DNA of 64,000 nt from Primula veris (Eukaryota; Streptophyta; Magnoliopsida; Ericales; Primulaceae): assembly GCA_963682055.1 (NCBI GenBank), contig OY821742.1, positions 31,405,060 to 31,469,059 on the forward strand, read 5' to 3'. How positions within the stretch are numbered: position 1 is the first letter of the stretch; every line of letters begins with the position of its first letter. A model generated the notes under the pieces. The model searched no databases and was not told the origin of the DNA. It worked only from the letters and a program-made list of their open reading frames with translations. The translations under genes were made by a program, and so were the position numbers. This document shows positions 34,188 to 46,880 of the stretch, in pieces.

Positions 34188-34377
34188 TGTTGTAATACAA
34201 CTATTAGCTAGGTATTTAGAGAGAGGGGAGAACAGTATGATCTTTATTATGAATGAATATGTGAATAAATGATCAAATTCAAGACCTCTAGCCCACTTTA
34301 TATAGATAGAGGGGTAGGGTTACAAGCCCACTTGAGCCCAATCAGTAAAAGCCCAAGAGTCCAATAATCTTACAACA
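34188..34377 (-). repeat. 3' LTR of the 34-41 kb copia
   Basis: 190 bp, TGTTGTAA...TTACAACA, next to the polypurine tract (complement AAAGGGGAG). Relative to the other LTR it lacks short insertions near its start. Confidence 0.9.
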
Positions 34378-34960
34378 CTCCCCTTTGGACGTCTTGAATT
34401 CTTCGTATTCATGCAGTCGATCGGAGTCGAGTTCATTCGCAGTGCTAAACACATAAATACCTTAGGGCCGGAAAACCCGGTGTGGGACAAAAGCGATACC
34501 TAAGAGAAATTGTGTAGCCGAATGATATATGTCAAAATACTATGTAAGTAACTAACCACAAAACAGTGTGACTCATCAAAACCTTGCCAGAGCAAACCCA
34601 ATGGGAAAATCTCTGATCGAAGGAAAAAAGAGTGCAACAGTGGTAGTAATAGGGATCAACCACAAAACAGGTGCATCATCAAAACCTTGCCAGAGTAAAC
34701 CCAGTGGGAAAAAACTCTGGTCGAAGGACAAAAGAGTACACAGTGGTAAGAAGTATACGACAGGATACTCCCCCTGATTTCGGCAATCCTTAGTGAGGTA
34801 TAACAGGGAACGTGTCTCGCTAAAAACCTTGTCAAGGAAAACCCAATGAGAAAAACCTTGTACTAAGGACAAAAAGAGTACACATGCATACAACAGGATG
34901 CTCCCCCTCACTTGCACACGACAGGGTGCGAGGATTTCGACTCCGACATAAAATGTCGTT
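34378..34960 (-). other. 3' non-coding region of the 34-41 kb copia
   Basis: Contains repeated blocks of the type 'cccactgggttt...ctggcaaggttttgatgagtcac' (minus-strand sense) that are shared with the deleted elements A and B. Confidence 0.7.
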
Positions 34961-36531
34961 CTAAGGTAGCTCAGATAGCCTACGTAGGCCAATCGCCCGT
35001 ACGTGCTTCTGAAAAGAATGCTTTGGCAGTGACTTGGTGAACAAGTCAGCATGGTTATTCTCTGAACCAATATGCTTCACTTCAATCTTTTGAAGCGTTT
35101 GTTGTTCATGTGTAAAGAACAACTTTGGCGAAATATGCTTAGTGGCATCACCTTTGATGTAACCATGCTTCGCTTGATCAATCACAGCGGTGTTGTCCTC
35201 ATAAATAACAACTGGTTCATCATGATCGTAAGCTAGATCACAGGTGCTTCAAATATGGCCAATAACTGCTCGAAGCCAGACACACTCTCTAGTCGCCTCA
35301 TAGAGCGCGAGTAGCTCAGAGTGGTTAGTCAAAGTGGCCACTAAAGTCTGTTTACGAGACCTTCATGATATCGCCGTGTTCCCAATGGTAAAGACATAAC
35401 CAGATTGGGAACGTCCCTTGTGCGGGTCTGATAAGAAACCAGCATCGGCATAGCCGACAAGGGTTGCGTTGTTTCGAGGATCAATGGAGCTAGATCCACT
35501 CGACACAAAGGGATAGAATAAGCCCATGTCCGTAGTACCTCTAAGGTAACGGAAAGTGTCTTTTATGCCAGTCCAGTGGTAGCGTGTTGGCGCGGTGCTG
35601 TGTCGAGCTAGACAATTCACAGCAAACGAGATGTCCGGTCTAATACATTGGGCCAAGTACAATAGTGCGCCTATTGCACCCAGATATGAACACTTAGGGC
35701 TCAATATCTCTTCATCATCCTCCTTTGGACGGAAGGGGTCCTTATTAATGTCTAGAGAGCGGATGACCATGGGGGTAGAGGACGGTTAGCATCACTATGA
35801 CTAAAGCGCCTCAACATATTTTGGGTGTGACTTTCTTGATGGACTAAAATTCCATCTTTACGGTGCTCGATCTGCAGGCCGAGGCAATACCGTGTCTTCC
35901 CAAGATCTTTCATCTCGAATTCCTTCTTCAGGATTTCAGCAGTTTCAAACACCTCTTTCGAGGTTCCTATGAGATTCATATCATCTACATAGACTGCGAT
36001 AATCGCATATCCTGAAGTGGATTTCTTTATGAACACGCATGGGCATAGTTCATTATTAACATATCCCAAGCCGATCAAGTATTCACTTAGACGGTTATAC
36101 CACATCCGTCCGGATTGTTTCAATCCATATAGTGATCGTCTCAGTCTAATCGAGAACGTGTTCTGTGGACGGGAACTACTTGATTCAGGCAACTTAAGTC
36201 CATCAGGGACTCTCATGTAAATCTCTGTGTCCAGATCCCCGTAGAGATACGTTGTGACCACATCCATGAGCTGCATATTCAGTTTTTCAGAAACTACTAA
36301 ACTGATTAAGTAGCGGAACGTTATAACGTCCATTACGGGAGAATACGTCTCATCGTAATCAATTCCAGGGCATTGAGAGAAACCTTGCGCCACAAGGCGA
36401 GCTTTGTATCTAACAATCTCATTATTCTCATCACGCTTCCTTACGAAAACCCATTTATGACCAACTGGTCTAACATTGGGCGGTGTTGGAGCGACAGGTC
36501 CAAACACCCTTCGTTTCGTTAAGGAATCCAA
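34961..36531 (-). pseudogene. Copia reverse transcriptase and RNase H, broken
   Basis: 36531-35752 reads as RT: MDVVTTYLYGDLDTEIYM, SLYGLKQSGRMWYNRL and the catalytic AVYVDDMNLIG are clear. 35770-35363 continues with PDISFAVNCLARHS and the RNase H start (VGYADAGFLSDPHKGRSQSG). 35185-34961 is its C-terminal end (HGYIKGDATKHISPKLFFTH). Frame changes near 35755 and stops between 35186 and 35362 break the product. RT would copy element RNA into DNA. The YVDD site itself is intact. Confidence 0.88.
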
Positions 36532-36573
36532 TTCAGCCTGGATTGATTGTTTCCATTGAGGCCAGTCCGTTCT

Positions 36574-38520
36574 TCACTGACACTCAGCAACGGTACGAGG
36601 TTCCATGTCATCATTGATCATAATGTCAGTGGCCACTGCGTATATGAACACATCATCGATGACAGTCTCGTTTCGCTTCAAAATATCGTCTAAACTAGTA
36701 TAATCAATAGATATTTTGAGGTTATCGTGATGATTAGGAACTAGTGTTGCATCTGGAACACGCTCCTTTAATACATCACCGTGATCCTTAAGGATCTCGT
36801 GTGGCAAAACAGATGCAACAGGATTTCTCCTCTTTCGAAGCAGAACATCCTTGGAACCGGACGGCCTTCCTCTTTTTTTCGGAAGGGCGGCGGACTGAAT
36901 GTCGGACGGCAGCGTCCTTTGCTCGATGGGTACAACCGGAGCAACGTGTTCAACCGGAACACGACGTCTCACTGGGACGCCTATCTTTGCAGACACATTT
37001 GCAGCAGGTATATGTGATCTTGTGACATTCGCTAGGTCATTAAATGCGTCTGGCATTTAATTTGCAACATTTTGTAGACCTAGGATTCTCTGCACTTCCT
37101 TATCACTATGTGCAGTTGGGGGATCTAGATAAGACATAGTGGGTACATGCCACGTTAATTCACGTCGTTCCTTATCAACGTTAACGTGCATTTCTCCCCC
37201 TAACGATGGGAAGAGTGTCTCATCAAAGTCACAATCCACATCTCTAGCAGTAAAGAGATCGCCTATCAAGGGCTTTAAATAGCGTATTATGGACGGGGAT
37301 TCATAACCGACATATATGCCCCGTCGTTTCTGAGGTCCAAATTTGGAACGCTTAGGCGGCTCAATTGGAACATTGACTAAGCACCCAAACACGCGTAAAT
37401 GTGAGACATCAGGCTCATATCCAGTTACCAACTGGTACGCAGATAGTGGTTGGGTGGCCATGGGCCTCAGACGGACCAACGCAGCAGCATGCAAAATGGC
37501 ATAGCCCCATGCAGAAATAGGAAGTTTGGTGCGCATAACCAAAGTCCTAGCAATCATTTGCAATCGCTTAATGAAAGCTTTTGCAAGGCCGTTTTGGGTA
37601 TGAACATACGCAACTGGTTGTTCAAGATTAATTCCCAAAGTCATGCAATAGTCATCGAAAGTTTTTGATGTAAACTTCGCGGCATTATCAAGTCTAATAG
37701 ACTTTATCGGATAATCCGGATGATGAGCCCTCAATTTAATGATCTGGGCTAGGAGTTTTGGAAACGCTGTGTTTCTTGTGGACAACAAAGCTACATGTGA
37801 CCATCTTGTCTATGCATCAACCAAAACCATGAAATATTTAAATGGTCCGCATGTTGGTTGGATAGGTCCACAAATATCTCCTTGAATTCTTTCAAGGAAT
37901 TGGGAAACCAATTTCGTAGGTTTCACACGAATTGGTTTGAGATTAGTCTTTCTAATCGAGCATGCTTGGCATAGGCTTTTCGGATTAATCACGAAATTCT
38001 TTCCTCCAAGAGGATGCCCATGAGATGCATTCATCGTTCGAAGCATCGTATTTTGACCCGGGTGTCCCAGCCGGTCATGCCATAGCATAAAAGTGCTCTC
38101 ATCAATCGGCGTCCGCCGAATGATTAGATTACTTTCAAAGTTTTGGATTGTAGTAACATACAAACCACTTAAAAGACATCTCAACTTCTCCAGAATACGC
38201 TTTTGGTCGTATTGAGTGGAGGTAATGTGAAGGTATTCAATACCATTTTCACGAGCAGTTTCAAGATGAAACTTATTTTCTCGGATATCCTTAAAGCTCA
38301 ACAAGGTACGACTGGACCTCGGAGAATATAAGCCTCAGATACTTCAACAGGAGTACCATTTGACAACATGAATTTAGCTTTACCAAAGCCTTCAACAAGG
38401 GTCGATGGGCCCGAAATTGTTGTCACTGAGGTTACTTTAGGCGTAAAGTTAATAAAAACCATTTATCTTTTAAGATAGTGTGTGTAGTGCCACTATCAAC
38501 CAGACAATCAACTGCCCCAC
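36574..38520 (-). pseudogene. Copia protease and integrase, broken
   Basis: At 38520-38305 the protease active site reads CLVDSGTTHTIL. 38304-37810 holds the pre-integrase zinc-finger region (LWHDRLGHPGQNTMLRTM, CQACSIRKTNL) and the start of the integrase core, ending at a stop after FMVLVDA. 37788-37057 carries IRLDNAAKFTSKTFDDYC (second catalytic Asp) and VAYVHTQNGLAKAFIKRL, where the third catalytic residue, normally Glu, is Lys. 37056-36574 is the linker toward RT. Integrase would insert the cDNA; this copy could not. Confidence 0.87.
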
Positions 38521-38755
38521 AATACATGCCTAAAAGTAAAATAATTTAAAGTCGGTCTCACGAATAAAAGGAATTGCTCAATGAAATAACTTTAAATTAT
38601 ACGAGAAATGTTCAAAACATTATCCATAAAACAAACCATAATCCAAAAGAAATGAACAATATCCAAAGGAAAAAACATAATCTGAAATGGAATTGAAATA
38701 ACATAATCCAGGAGCAAAACAGCTCAATTATTAAAAGAAACGAAGAAAAAAAACT

Positions 38756-39749
38756 TTATTCTTCCATGTGAGCCTCAAAGTCAGGGGTCTCAAGAGTTTC
38801 TTTTGCACTAGTTTCAGTCATGTTGGTTTCAACCCTTCTACCCTTGTGGTAGTTTTCGACTTCTTGGGGAGTTGCCCTACAAGTCCTTTGCATATGGCCA
38901 TTTCCACCACATTTATAGCACAGAGTTGGCATATCGGCCGGTTCTCTTGCTTTGGGACGACTGGCCCGGTTGTTCCTACCACCACGAGACTGCCTAGGAG
39001 GAGCCACATGTCCTCGGTTCGGACGATTGTCCAAACCTCGCTTGGCTGGACGAGCATTACGCTCACCCATGTTCCTTGGCTGATGGGACGACTGGCCCTT
39101 TTCTCGTTTCCCATATCATGGACGAGGTCCACGAACAGCATTAGCATCAGGCATTGGAATTGCCTTTGAACCAGCAAGACGAAAATTACTGTTCATCATT
39201 AAAATGAGACTATTCTTCTCGTCCAATAACAACTGGGTGATGAGCTCGGAAATTTGTGAATTTAGACTGACGATATTTATTTTGGAGCAAGATGTCAGAA
39301 CTAGGAAATGTGGTGTACGTTTTCTCCAATAAGTCACTGTCGGTGAGTGTTTCACCACAGTATTGGAGAGTAGCACGAATTCTGCATACTTCAGCGTTAT
39401 ATTTTTCAACGCTTTCAAAGTCCTGAAATCGCAGATTCAGTCAATCACGGCGGGCTTTAGGAAGCCAAATGGTCTTTTGGTGGTCGAAGCGCTCTTTCAG
39501 AGAGTCCCACAATGTCTTTGGTGAGGTGGTCGCTATGAATTCAGATTTCATGGCGTTTGATAAGTGGCGGCGAAACAGAATCATCGCCCGAGCAATCATT
39601 TCATGCGTTACTTCCATTTCACGCTCCTCCTCATCATATATGACATCTAATAAGCCTTGGGCATCTAAATGGTTTTGGATATCCTGACTCCAATCCAAGT
39701 AGTTCTTGCCGGCAGCATCCAAAATTGGAAAGTCAAGCTTGATTGACAT
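38756..39749 (-). pseudogene. Copia gag, broken
   Basis: Starts at 39749 (MSIKLDFPILDAAGKNYLDW), with the gag domain running to about 39441 (TLWDSLKERFDH). It is then interrupted by a stop and frame changes, with later segments at 39418-39116 and 39070-38756. The last contains the zinc knuckle CYKCGGNGHMQRTC. It would package element RNA. Confidence 0.85.
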
Positions 39750-40319
39750 TTTTCTACAACATGAGAAAAGAAAAGAAAGACTGGATTAGTCATCATATAA
39801 AACAACGGTTTTATATGTTTATGGTTTTTATAAGCACAAACTTTATTTCGAAACGACAGGTTCGAAAAACAAGTTTTGCTTTTAAGTGAAGAGGTTATGT
39901 TTGATCGAACGACAGGTCGATCCTGAGACACCAATTCGGCGAATACATATCTATATAGACACATTCGGGGAAATTATTATTTACTCAACCCCTTTCGGTA
40001 GCTCTATTTGAACACGACCAGGAAAGACGGTGAGGGGGGTGGGCACGAATGCCTCTTAAAAACCGACCTCATTAGGAGAACGACTTCCGCCTTTATCTTT
40101 TCTAGACATCGTATCCAAATAGGTGAGCCTATTTGGGGAAGATTCATAATTTTTCCAACTTAAATCTGAATATATACGATTTTCTCATTTCATATATATG
40201 GCAATAATATTAACAAAATAGACAATATCTATCTAGATTAACCACATATATATAAACATGCAGTAAATATATTTTAAAATCTATCTAATCATGTAGATTT
40301 GGTGTTATAAATAAATTAA

Positions 40320-40525
40320 TTTAAGATTATCAATCAATCCATAAAGATTCTAACATATCAAATCAAATCAATTTAAGATTATCAATCAATCCATGAAGAT
40401 TCTAACATATCAAATCAATTTTAAATTATCAATCAATCCATAAATATTCTAACATATCAAATCAAATCAATTTAAGATTATCAACCAATCCATGAAGATT
40501 CTAACAAATCAAATCAATTTATATG
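40320..40525. repeat. About 50-60 bp tandem repeat, four copies
   Basis: Repeats of ttatcaatcaatccat followed by aagattctaacatatcaaat, with small length differences, in the copia leader. Confidence 0.85.
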
Positions 40526-41425
40526 CAATTTTTTTTATTCGTTTTCCTTTTAATAAAAAAAATTATATGCATGTGTGTGTATATTTACCAAATATTGTAT
40601 ATTTATCAACCATATGTACTGTTTTTGTATAATTATTATACTACAGGACCATGCGTGTAATTTCAGCAAACTATATATCTATTTACAACATTATTACATA
40701 TACAGTCCAGAATTTCAGACAAGTTTCAGTTTAGTCCTTGAGTAATTTACAGAATAGTTTACAGCTTTCAGACAATTACAAATCAGTACATACATTTCAG
40801 TTTGTTACAGATTTAATCCGACAGATTAATACATGTTTTACAATTACAAGATTTTCGATTTACAAATCGGTTATACATGTAATAAGTACACATACATACC
40901 ATACCAAGACATATACTATTGGACAAAAATAAACTATTTGTTCATACATACGTGGTAACAAACGTGTGTATTGTCAAGGTTAACATGCAATATTCTGTTA
41001 TCAAAATCATGTAGTACCAGTAACATCATGGTTAACATGCAATTTTTTATTTATTTATTTATTTATCACTAATAAAATATTTTTACAAAGCAGTACGTGT
41101 AAAAATCAAGCAATATAGCATGCAATTCTAAATCAAGCAGTAAAATAGTTTTGCTAGTGTTACATGTGCATAGATGCAGTAAACATATATGTGCATAGAT
41201 ACTATGTAATCATTGCATAGATACAATAAACATATAAACATGCAGTAGTAACGTTCATGTCATATAATATGTTATATGTGCGTGTACGATTCAAAAAAAA
41301 ATTATATCCGGGTACCTTACGCACGGTATGTTGGTGAAGGCCGATATAGCAAGATCCTAAAAAAAAATCCGGATAAACCTCAAGATTTATTGAATCTATA
41401 ATCCGTACTTCGATCTCTGAGAGCA

Positions 41426-41437
41426 GTGCTGATAACG
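41426..41437 (-). other. Primer-binding site of the 34-41 kb copia
   Basis: CGTTATCAGCAC (minus strand) follows the 5' LTR end directly. The same start is seen in deleted element B (29234). This sequence is a recurrent primer site in plant Ale-type copia elements. Confidence 0.7.
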
Positions 41438-41650
41438 TGTTGTAATACAACTAATACAACTATTAGCTATGTATTTAGAGAGACAGAAGTAGAGAGAGAG
41501 GAGAACAGTATGGTCTTTATTATGAATGAATATGTGAATAAATGATCAAATACAAGATCCCTAGCCCTCTTTATATAGATAGAGGGGTAGGGTTATAAGC
41601 CCACTTGGACTCAATTAGTAAAAGCCCAAGAGTCCAATAATATTAAAACA
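41438..41650 (-). repeat. 5' LTR of the 34-41 kb copia
   Basis: 213 bp, ends TG...CA on the minus strand. It carries tctttatatagatagagggg, a TATA-like stretch shared with the other LTR. Confidence 0.88.
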
Positions 41651-42122
41651 AGTTTATAATAATTTCAATTTATTAAGAGAGAATTTGAAATTTAATTTAG
41701 AATCCTTTTATTTAATTGTGGACATATATACATTGTAACATGGAAGAGAGAACGTGTTTATCGCATACAATAAGGAGGAATGACCGAATAAGAGAGTATG
41801 TGCATTAGAGAAATTTCGGTACATATTATTATTCCCTTCCATAATAGATTAAATATAAATTTATACTTGATTATTCCCCACCAAGAAAGATTTCCTTATC
41901 CTATATTTCCAAAAACAAATAATGTATACTATATATAGTCATTATTGTTGATTTCCGCAATATTATTAAATTTGATCATATCATCATGTTCATGTATGTC
42001 TTTTGCTACAACTAGCTAAACGTACGAGATATTGCCAAACGAATATAAAAGCGCAATCAAATAATGAATAGCAATATTAATTACTTACTTTTTATAGGTC
42101 ATGAATATTCTTTTTTTCACTC

Positions 42123-42130
42123 TATATAAG
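42123..42130 (+). promoter_or_regulatory. TATA box of small-peptide gene 3
   Basis: TATATAAG 49 bases before the ATG, as in genes 1 and 2. Confidence 0.75.
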
Positions 42131-42171
42131 TACACAGAGCCATCATTCTTTCACCACAGTAAGAGCTAGCA

Positions 42172-42357
42172 ATGGAAGGTACAAAAAGTATCGTTTACAA
42201 AATTGTTGCGGTGGTGATGATGTTGGTATTAATGCTAGGGTTGACGGTGGCACGTGATATGAGCGACGTTAATTTTGCTCCTTACTGTTGTGGCCATAAC
42301 CCCGAGTGCTGTGAGCGCGCCATTCAAGCTCTTAAAGACGCTGCAAAGACACCATAG
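42172..42357 (+). CDS. Small secreted cysteine peptide, copy 3
   Basis: Third identical copy of the 61-codon gene. Over the shared 1.2 kb (about 41670-42920) it is nearly identical to copy 1 and carries the copy-1 variants beyond the 868-bp tract, where copy 2 differs. It is therefore closer to copy 1. The upstream spacer is split by the 34-41 kb copia about 520 bp before the ATG, and the downstream flank is cut at about 42920 by another partial X copy. Core promoter and coding region are intact. Signal peptide and CC-X5-CC region as for copy 1; function unknown. Confidence 0.8.
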   Translation: MEGTKSIVYKIVAVVMMLVLMLGLTVARDMSDVNFAPYCCGHNPECCERAIQALKDAAKTP

Positions 42358-42924
42358 TCGACCAAGTATTAACAACGTAACGGATATCACTAGAGGATCA
42401 TTTTTATTGTGATGATCAACTTGTATTTAAATAATTTATATATGCAATGAAGGATTTAATCCTTTGCATACGTAATGAAGTAGTGGTATGTGTTTTATTT
42501 ATAATTTGGTATCTCTTTTATTATTGTCTCATATATGTGTTCATTTCCTTTTATGAAAACCTGCTTATGTGTTGATTGATCATGTAGTGCAAAATTATAC
42601 ACATATTTTATGAAATGGAGGGTTCAAATGTTCAATGAGTATTTACAAAAAAAGATCCTAAAACTAACACTGTACAATGCGAAAATAGTATCTGCATTTT
42701 CTTTTGAGAATACTCCTTTTTATTCGTTTAAATCAAAAAAAGCAAATGAGACTAAAAGTGAATCTCTTCAGAACTATTTGATTGTTGAAAATAGGGATCA
42801 GGAATAGAAAGGAGACGGAGTAGTACTACACTTTCTTAAACATGAATCTCGGTATCTTGGTCCTAGTCTATTTCTCAAGTTAAAACGGAATATCCAAACA
42901 TAATACGGGGTACGTCAAACCTTT
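42358..42924. other. 3' flank of small-peptide gene 3
   Basis: Paralogous to 23314-23880, ending abruptly after 'ggggtacgtcaaacctttt' where X-type sequence begins. Confidence 0.6.
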
Positions 42925-43052
42925 TGTTTTTTTATAAGTACGAAGTACAACCAGTATCTTATAGTTCTTGAATTTGAAATAGAACACATACGTGAAACCT
43001 TGCTAACGAGACTTCCCTTTTCTCGATAACTGAAAATGGTATGCGAGACCAA
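42925..43052. repeat. Partial 'X' sequence, diverged copy 6
   Basis: Contains cttgaatttgaaatagaaca and gcgagaccaacaac. It is more diverged than the other copies, with about 140 bp before the copia insertion and a possible continuation at 51043. Confidence 0.6.
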
Positions 43053-43057
43053 CAACG

Positions 43058-44430
43058 TGTTGGTTTTGGTACTATATCGAAAAACAATAATTGAAAAGAC
43101 AATAAATTAAAAGATAGGGACGCAATGTAAATAACAATTTATTTCTCACAATTGGAATATTAATTATAATTCCTGACTCAACAGAATTAAAATTGCACTA
43201 ATTAATTTCCAGACAGATTTAATATATAAATTATTAAACTGCTTGACTGAATTGTAATTGTTTGAAACTGTCAGACAGAATAGTATATTACTAAACTGCT
43301 GTACTGTTTAACAATTAAAATAAACTGCCAGACAGAATAGTATGATTACTAAATGTCTGGACTATTTCTGTAAATAAAAGAAATTACAGAACTGAAATGT
43401 AAATGACAGAATGTAAATTACAGAATAGTATATACTGAAAGTAAATACAGAAATAAACAATACTGAAAAGTAATTACAAAAAAGTAAACAGTACAGAATT
43501 AAAATACTGAAATGTAAATGACAGAATTAAAACAGTACTAAAATGAAAGAACAGAATTAAAAGAAGAGGCAACTGCTGGGCAGTTTACCTTAAACAATAT
43601 TTCCCGAACCACCTTTAAAGATTTCTGGTTTCGTGACTTTGTTCCCAAGGTACAACTTCTGTCTTAGAGTGGCTCGCTGGAAATCGGCACCGAATCACAG
43701 GTCGAGCTGTTGGTGGTACGGTTCTCTCTCTCTAATATGTATGCTTATGCTGTGAGTTGTGTGTTTGAATGTGTCTGAAATGAGAGGGGGAGGGCTGCCT
43801 TTTATAGGCTTTCTTGAAACCGCAGCCATAATGATCATTCAATTCTGGGAGTTACACTCCCAGAATCCGCCCACTTAATTTCTGAAACTGCTGCAATTTA
43901 ATTTTATTTATTACTGGCGTTTCAGTTGCTGGAAACTCTAGGAACTACTTTTGTATTTTATACAAAACTCTCTTTTCGGATTTGACCCGAGACCCAAGAC
44001 CCAAGCCCAAGCCCAAGCCCAAGCCCGCACCCCGAGACACGAGACACGAGCGAGCGCGCGTGTGTGATACACACTAATACTCTTAGATGTATGTGGACAT
44101 GTTAGTTTAACAACTACATGGATTGGTATTGTATATATATTATAAAATTAACTCTTAATCTTACAATATGGGATAACCCTCAATGGTTTTTCTATTTACC
44201 ATTTCATTTTCCAGAATTGAGCTTTCGAGAGCCCAATTTTGAAGCCGATTAGTATTCACATCCATTCTCCGAATAGGTCATGCGATATACCATTACGAAG
44301 CTCGTCACACGAGCTACTCAATCGCGTTGAGTATGGTATTAACAACTCAGCGTTGTCACATGTAATATCGACTCGAAGTTGGTCATGTGACCATTCAGAA
44401 ACACCCATGTTAATACATGTTTTTCCAACA
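43058..44430 (-). repeat. 3' LTR of the 43-51 kb copia
   Basis: Contains repeated cagacagaatagta motifs, a (CCCAAG)n hexamer run near 43990-44025 and gagacacgagacacgagcg. Confidence 0.9.
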
Positions 44431-44927
44431 ATCCCCCACATGAATGCAATTGGCTGAAAATAAAAATGCCCCTAAATGCATACGAGAGAACCGCAAGAGT
44501 TCACTGCATAAGGACAGGTAGCGCGCGCCTTGAACCTGCCGTAGTGTAGTAAAATCTGATATGCTACTTTTGGGTAGCCTTTAAGCCTTGAGCCCTTTAG
44601 CGTTTGTGCATACCAGGGTAATACTCACACAGTGTCCTCTCTACACCACTTACTAAGCCCTTTGGTTGTTGTCCATATTTGGCCGTGGACTGCCTTGGAA
44701 AAATTCAACTGAGTGCTCTAGTGATTTAGCCCATGGGTCATCACATAGTATCGGCCATCCACACTCGTCATAGGTGATTCCAAGTCAAGGGTGTCCTGAC
44801 TCACCCTTCTCGACCTTTGAGATACTTGTTTTCATTAAGAGCCTCATGCTCACCCTTTAGATGGTCTAGGTCTATCACACTTTCATCCTAGAAATGGGTT
44901 GGAAACTTAAGTTCCCGAGTGCTTTGT
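44431..44927 (-). other. 3' non-coding region of the 43-51 kb copia
   Basis: Between the RNase H end and the 3' LTR. No coding character seen apart from the polypurine tract beside the LTR. Confidence 0.6.
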
Positions 44928-46880
44928 TCAGTCACCCCCACAGTTCGGTTTTCCCATTGAACCCGACGCTGGAAAATCCAGTTCGGGTTGGGTTGCCTCT
45001 GAGAAGGTTTCCAGTTTGATGGGCTTCAACCCCATTCCCCTCGATGAAACTTCAACTCCTACCTGAGTCAAGCCTTTTTTAAATGGATCCGTAATATTGT
45101 CCTTAGATCTCACAAAATCTAATGACACCACACCGTTAGCTAACAATTCTCTTACGGATTTATGTCTCCGACGAATATGTCGGGACTTTCTATTATACAT
45201 ATGATCATGTGCCTGCCCAATAGCTGACTGACTATCGCAGTGCATGCTTATTGCTGGGACAGGTTTCGGCCATATTGGAATTCCTTCCAGAAAGCTTCTC
45301 AGCTAGTCAGCCTCTTCTGTAGCTAGATCCAATGCTATGAACTCGGATTTCATAGTTGATTTAGCTATGCAGGTCAGCTTGGATGATCTCCACGAGACAG
45401 CTGCTCCTCCCATCATGAACACATATCCGCTAGTGAATCGTGTACTGTTGGAATCCGAGATCCAGTTTGCATCAGAATACCCTTCCAGTACAGCTGGATA
45501 TCTGGTATAATGCAACCCTCGGTCGGCTGTGTATCTCATGTATCTGAGAAGTCTCATGATGGCCTTCCAGTGTTCCTCATTGGGATTACTGGTGTACCTA
45601 CTCAGTCTACTCATTGAGTTGGCTATGTCTGGTCTAGTACAGTTCATGACGTACATCAGACTGCCTATTATTCGAGAATATTCCAATTGTCTCACACTCT
45701 CCCTAAAATTCTTTTTCAGGGTGGTTGAGATCTCTATCGGAGTTCTGGATATAGCTCTACTATCTTTATCAAATTTGTCAAGCATCTGCTTGACATAGTG
45801 AGTTTGAGATAGCGCATATCCGTCTGATGTCTTGGTAATTTTCATACCAAGTATTACATCAGTGACACCCAAATCTTTCATCTCGAATTTTTGTGACAAC
45901 ATTTTCTTAGTGGAGTTGATGTTATCAATACTCCCTATTATAATCATGTCATCTACGTAGAGGCAGACTACCACGTAGTCCTTTTCATTTCCTTTTACGT
46001 AGACGCATTTGTCACACTCGTTTATCCGAAAACCGTTTGATAGCATCACTCTATCAAATTTTTCGTGCCATTGTTTAGGTGCTTGTTTAAGTCCATATAA
46101 GGACTTCACAAGTTTACACACCTTGTGCGCTTTATCTGGAACTACAAACCCATCTGGTTGTTCCATGTAAATTTCCTCTTCCAGTTCACCATTCAAGAAC
46201 GCCGTTTTAACATCCATTTGATTTATTTCCAGATCGAACAGTGCCGCGAGAGCAATGACTATCCGGATTGATGTTTTCCTGGAGACAGGAGCATAGGTGT
46301 CGAAATAGTCGACACCTTCGGTTTGTCTAAAACCTTTCACTACAAGCCTCGCCTTGTATTTTTTGATCGTTCCATCGAGCTTTCTCTTCCTCTTGAAGAT
46401 CCACTTGTGTCCTAGTGGCTTACACCCGGGTGGTAGATCCACTAGTTCCCAAGTGTGATTTTGTAATATCGATTCAACCTCATTGTTGATCACCTCCTCC
46501 CAATATTGGGCTTCCGGGGATGACATTGCTAGTTTGAAAGTCGTCGGTTCGCCTTCTATCATGAAGGTTACAAAATCTTGACCGAAAGACGTTTCCTTTC
46601 TAGCCCTTTTACTACGTCGAGGCTCTTCTTCTTCTTCCTCCAACGGTTCACTTGCCCCCACATTTTCCTCACTGTTTGACTCCTCAGTCTCTACAGTTAT
46701 GGAGGACTTGCGGGGAAAGATCTCCTCGAAGAAAGAAGCTTCTCGAGCTTCGATGATAGTATCTACATGCACATCGGGATTATCCAACTTGTGCACGAGA
46801 AAACGATAAGCACTACTGTTGTGTGCATATCCTATGAACACACAGTCTACCATCTTTGGCCCTATTTTCATTCTTTTCGG
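44928..46880 (-). pseudogene. Copia reverse transcriptase and RNase H, lightly damaged
   Basis: 46871-45303 is one 522-codon open frame: integrase C-terminal region ([20 protein letters not shown]), an acidic linker, then RT with [36 protein letters not shown] and the catalytic [12 protein letters not shown], then the RNase H start ([20 protein letters not shown]). A stop near 45302 separates it from 45245-44928 (MHCDSQSAIGQAHDHMYN, HIRRRHKSVRELL), the RNase H end. The RT catalytic motif is intact, so the product could have been made recently. Confidence 0.9.

Larger units (their letters stand above)
39750..41437 (-). other. Long 5' leader of the 34-41 kb copia
   Basis: About 1.7 kb of AT-rich non-coding sequence between the primer-binding site and gag, long for a copia leader. 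It includes a tandem repeat at 40320-40525. No open frame with coding character was seen. Confidence 0.65.
34188..41650 (-). mobile_element. Full-length but dead copia element (Ale/Retrofit-like), minus strand
   Basis: 7463 bp between perfect 5-bp duplications agttt (34183-34187 and 41651-41655). LTRs are 41438-41650 (5') and 34188-34377 (3'). The order gag, protease, integrase, RT, RNase H is that of copia. The primer region (CGTTATCAGCAC directly after the 5' LTR) and short LTRs suggest the Ale/Retrofit lineage. The LTRs differ by roughly 7% plus indels, so the insertion is fairly old. Every domain is interrupted. It split the spacer upstream of small-peptide gene 3. Confidence 0.92.

Noticed and set aside
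23128..42357. Peptide cluster as a known toxin family because of its paired cysteines
   Set aside because: Paired cysteines alone are not diagnostic, spacing fits no family I can name, and nothing in the context supports such a role.
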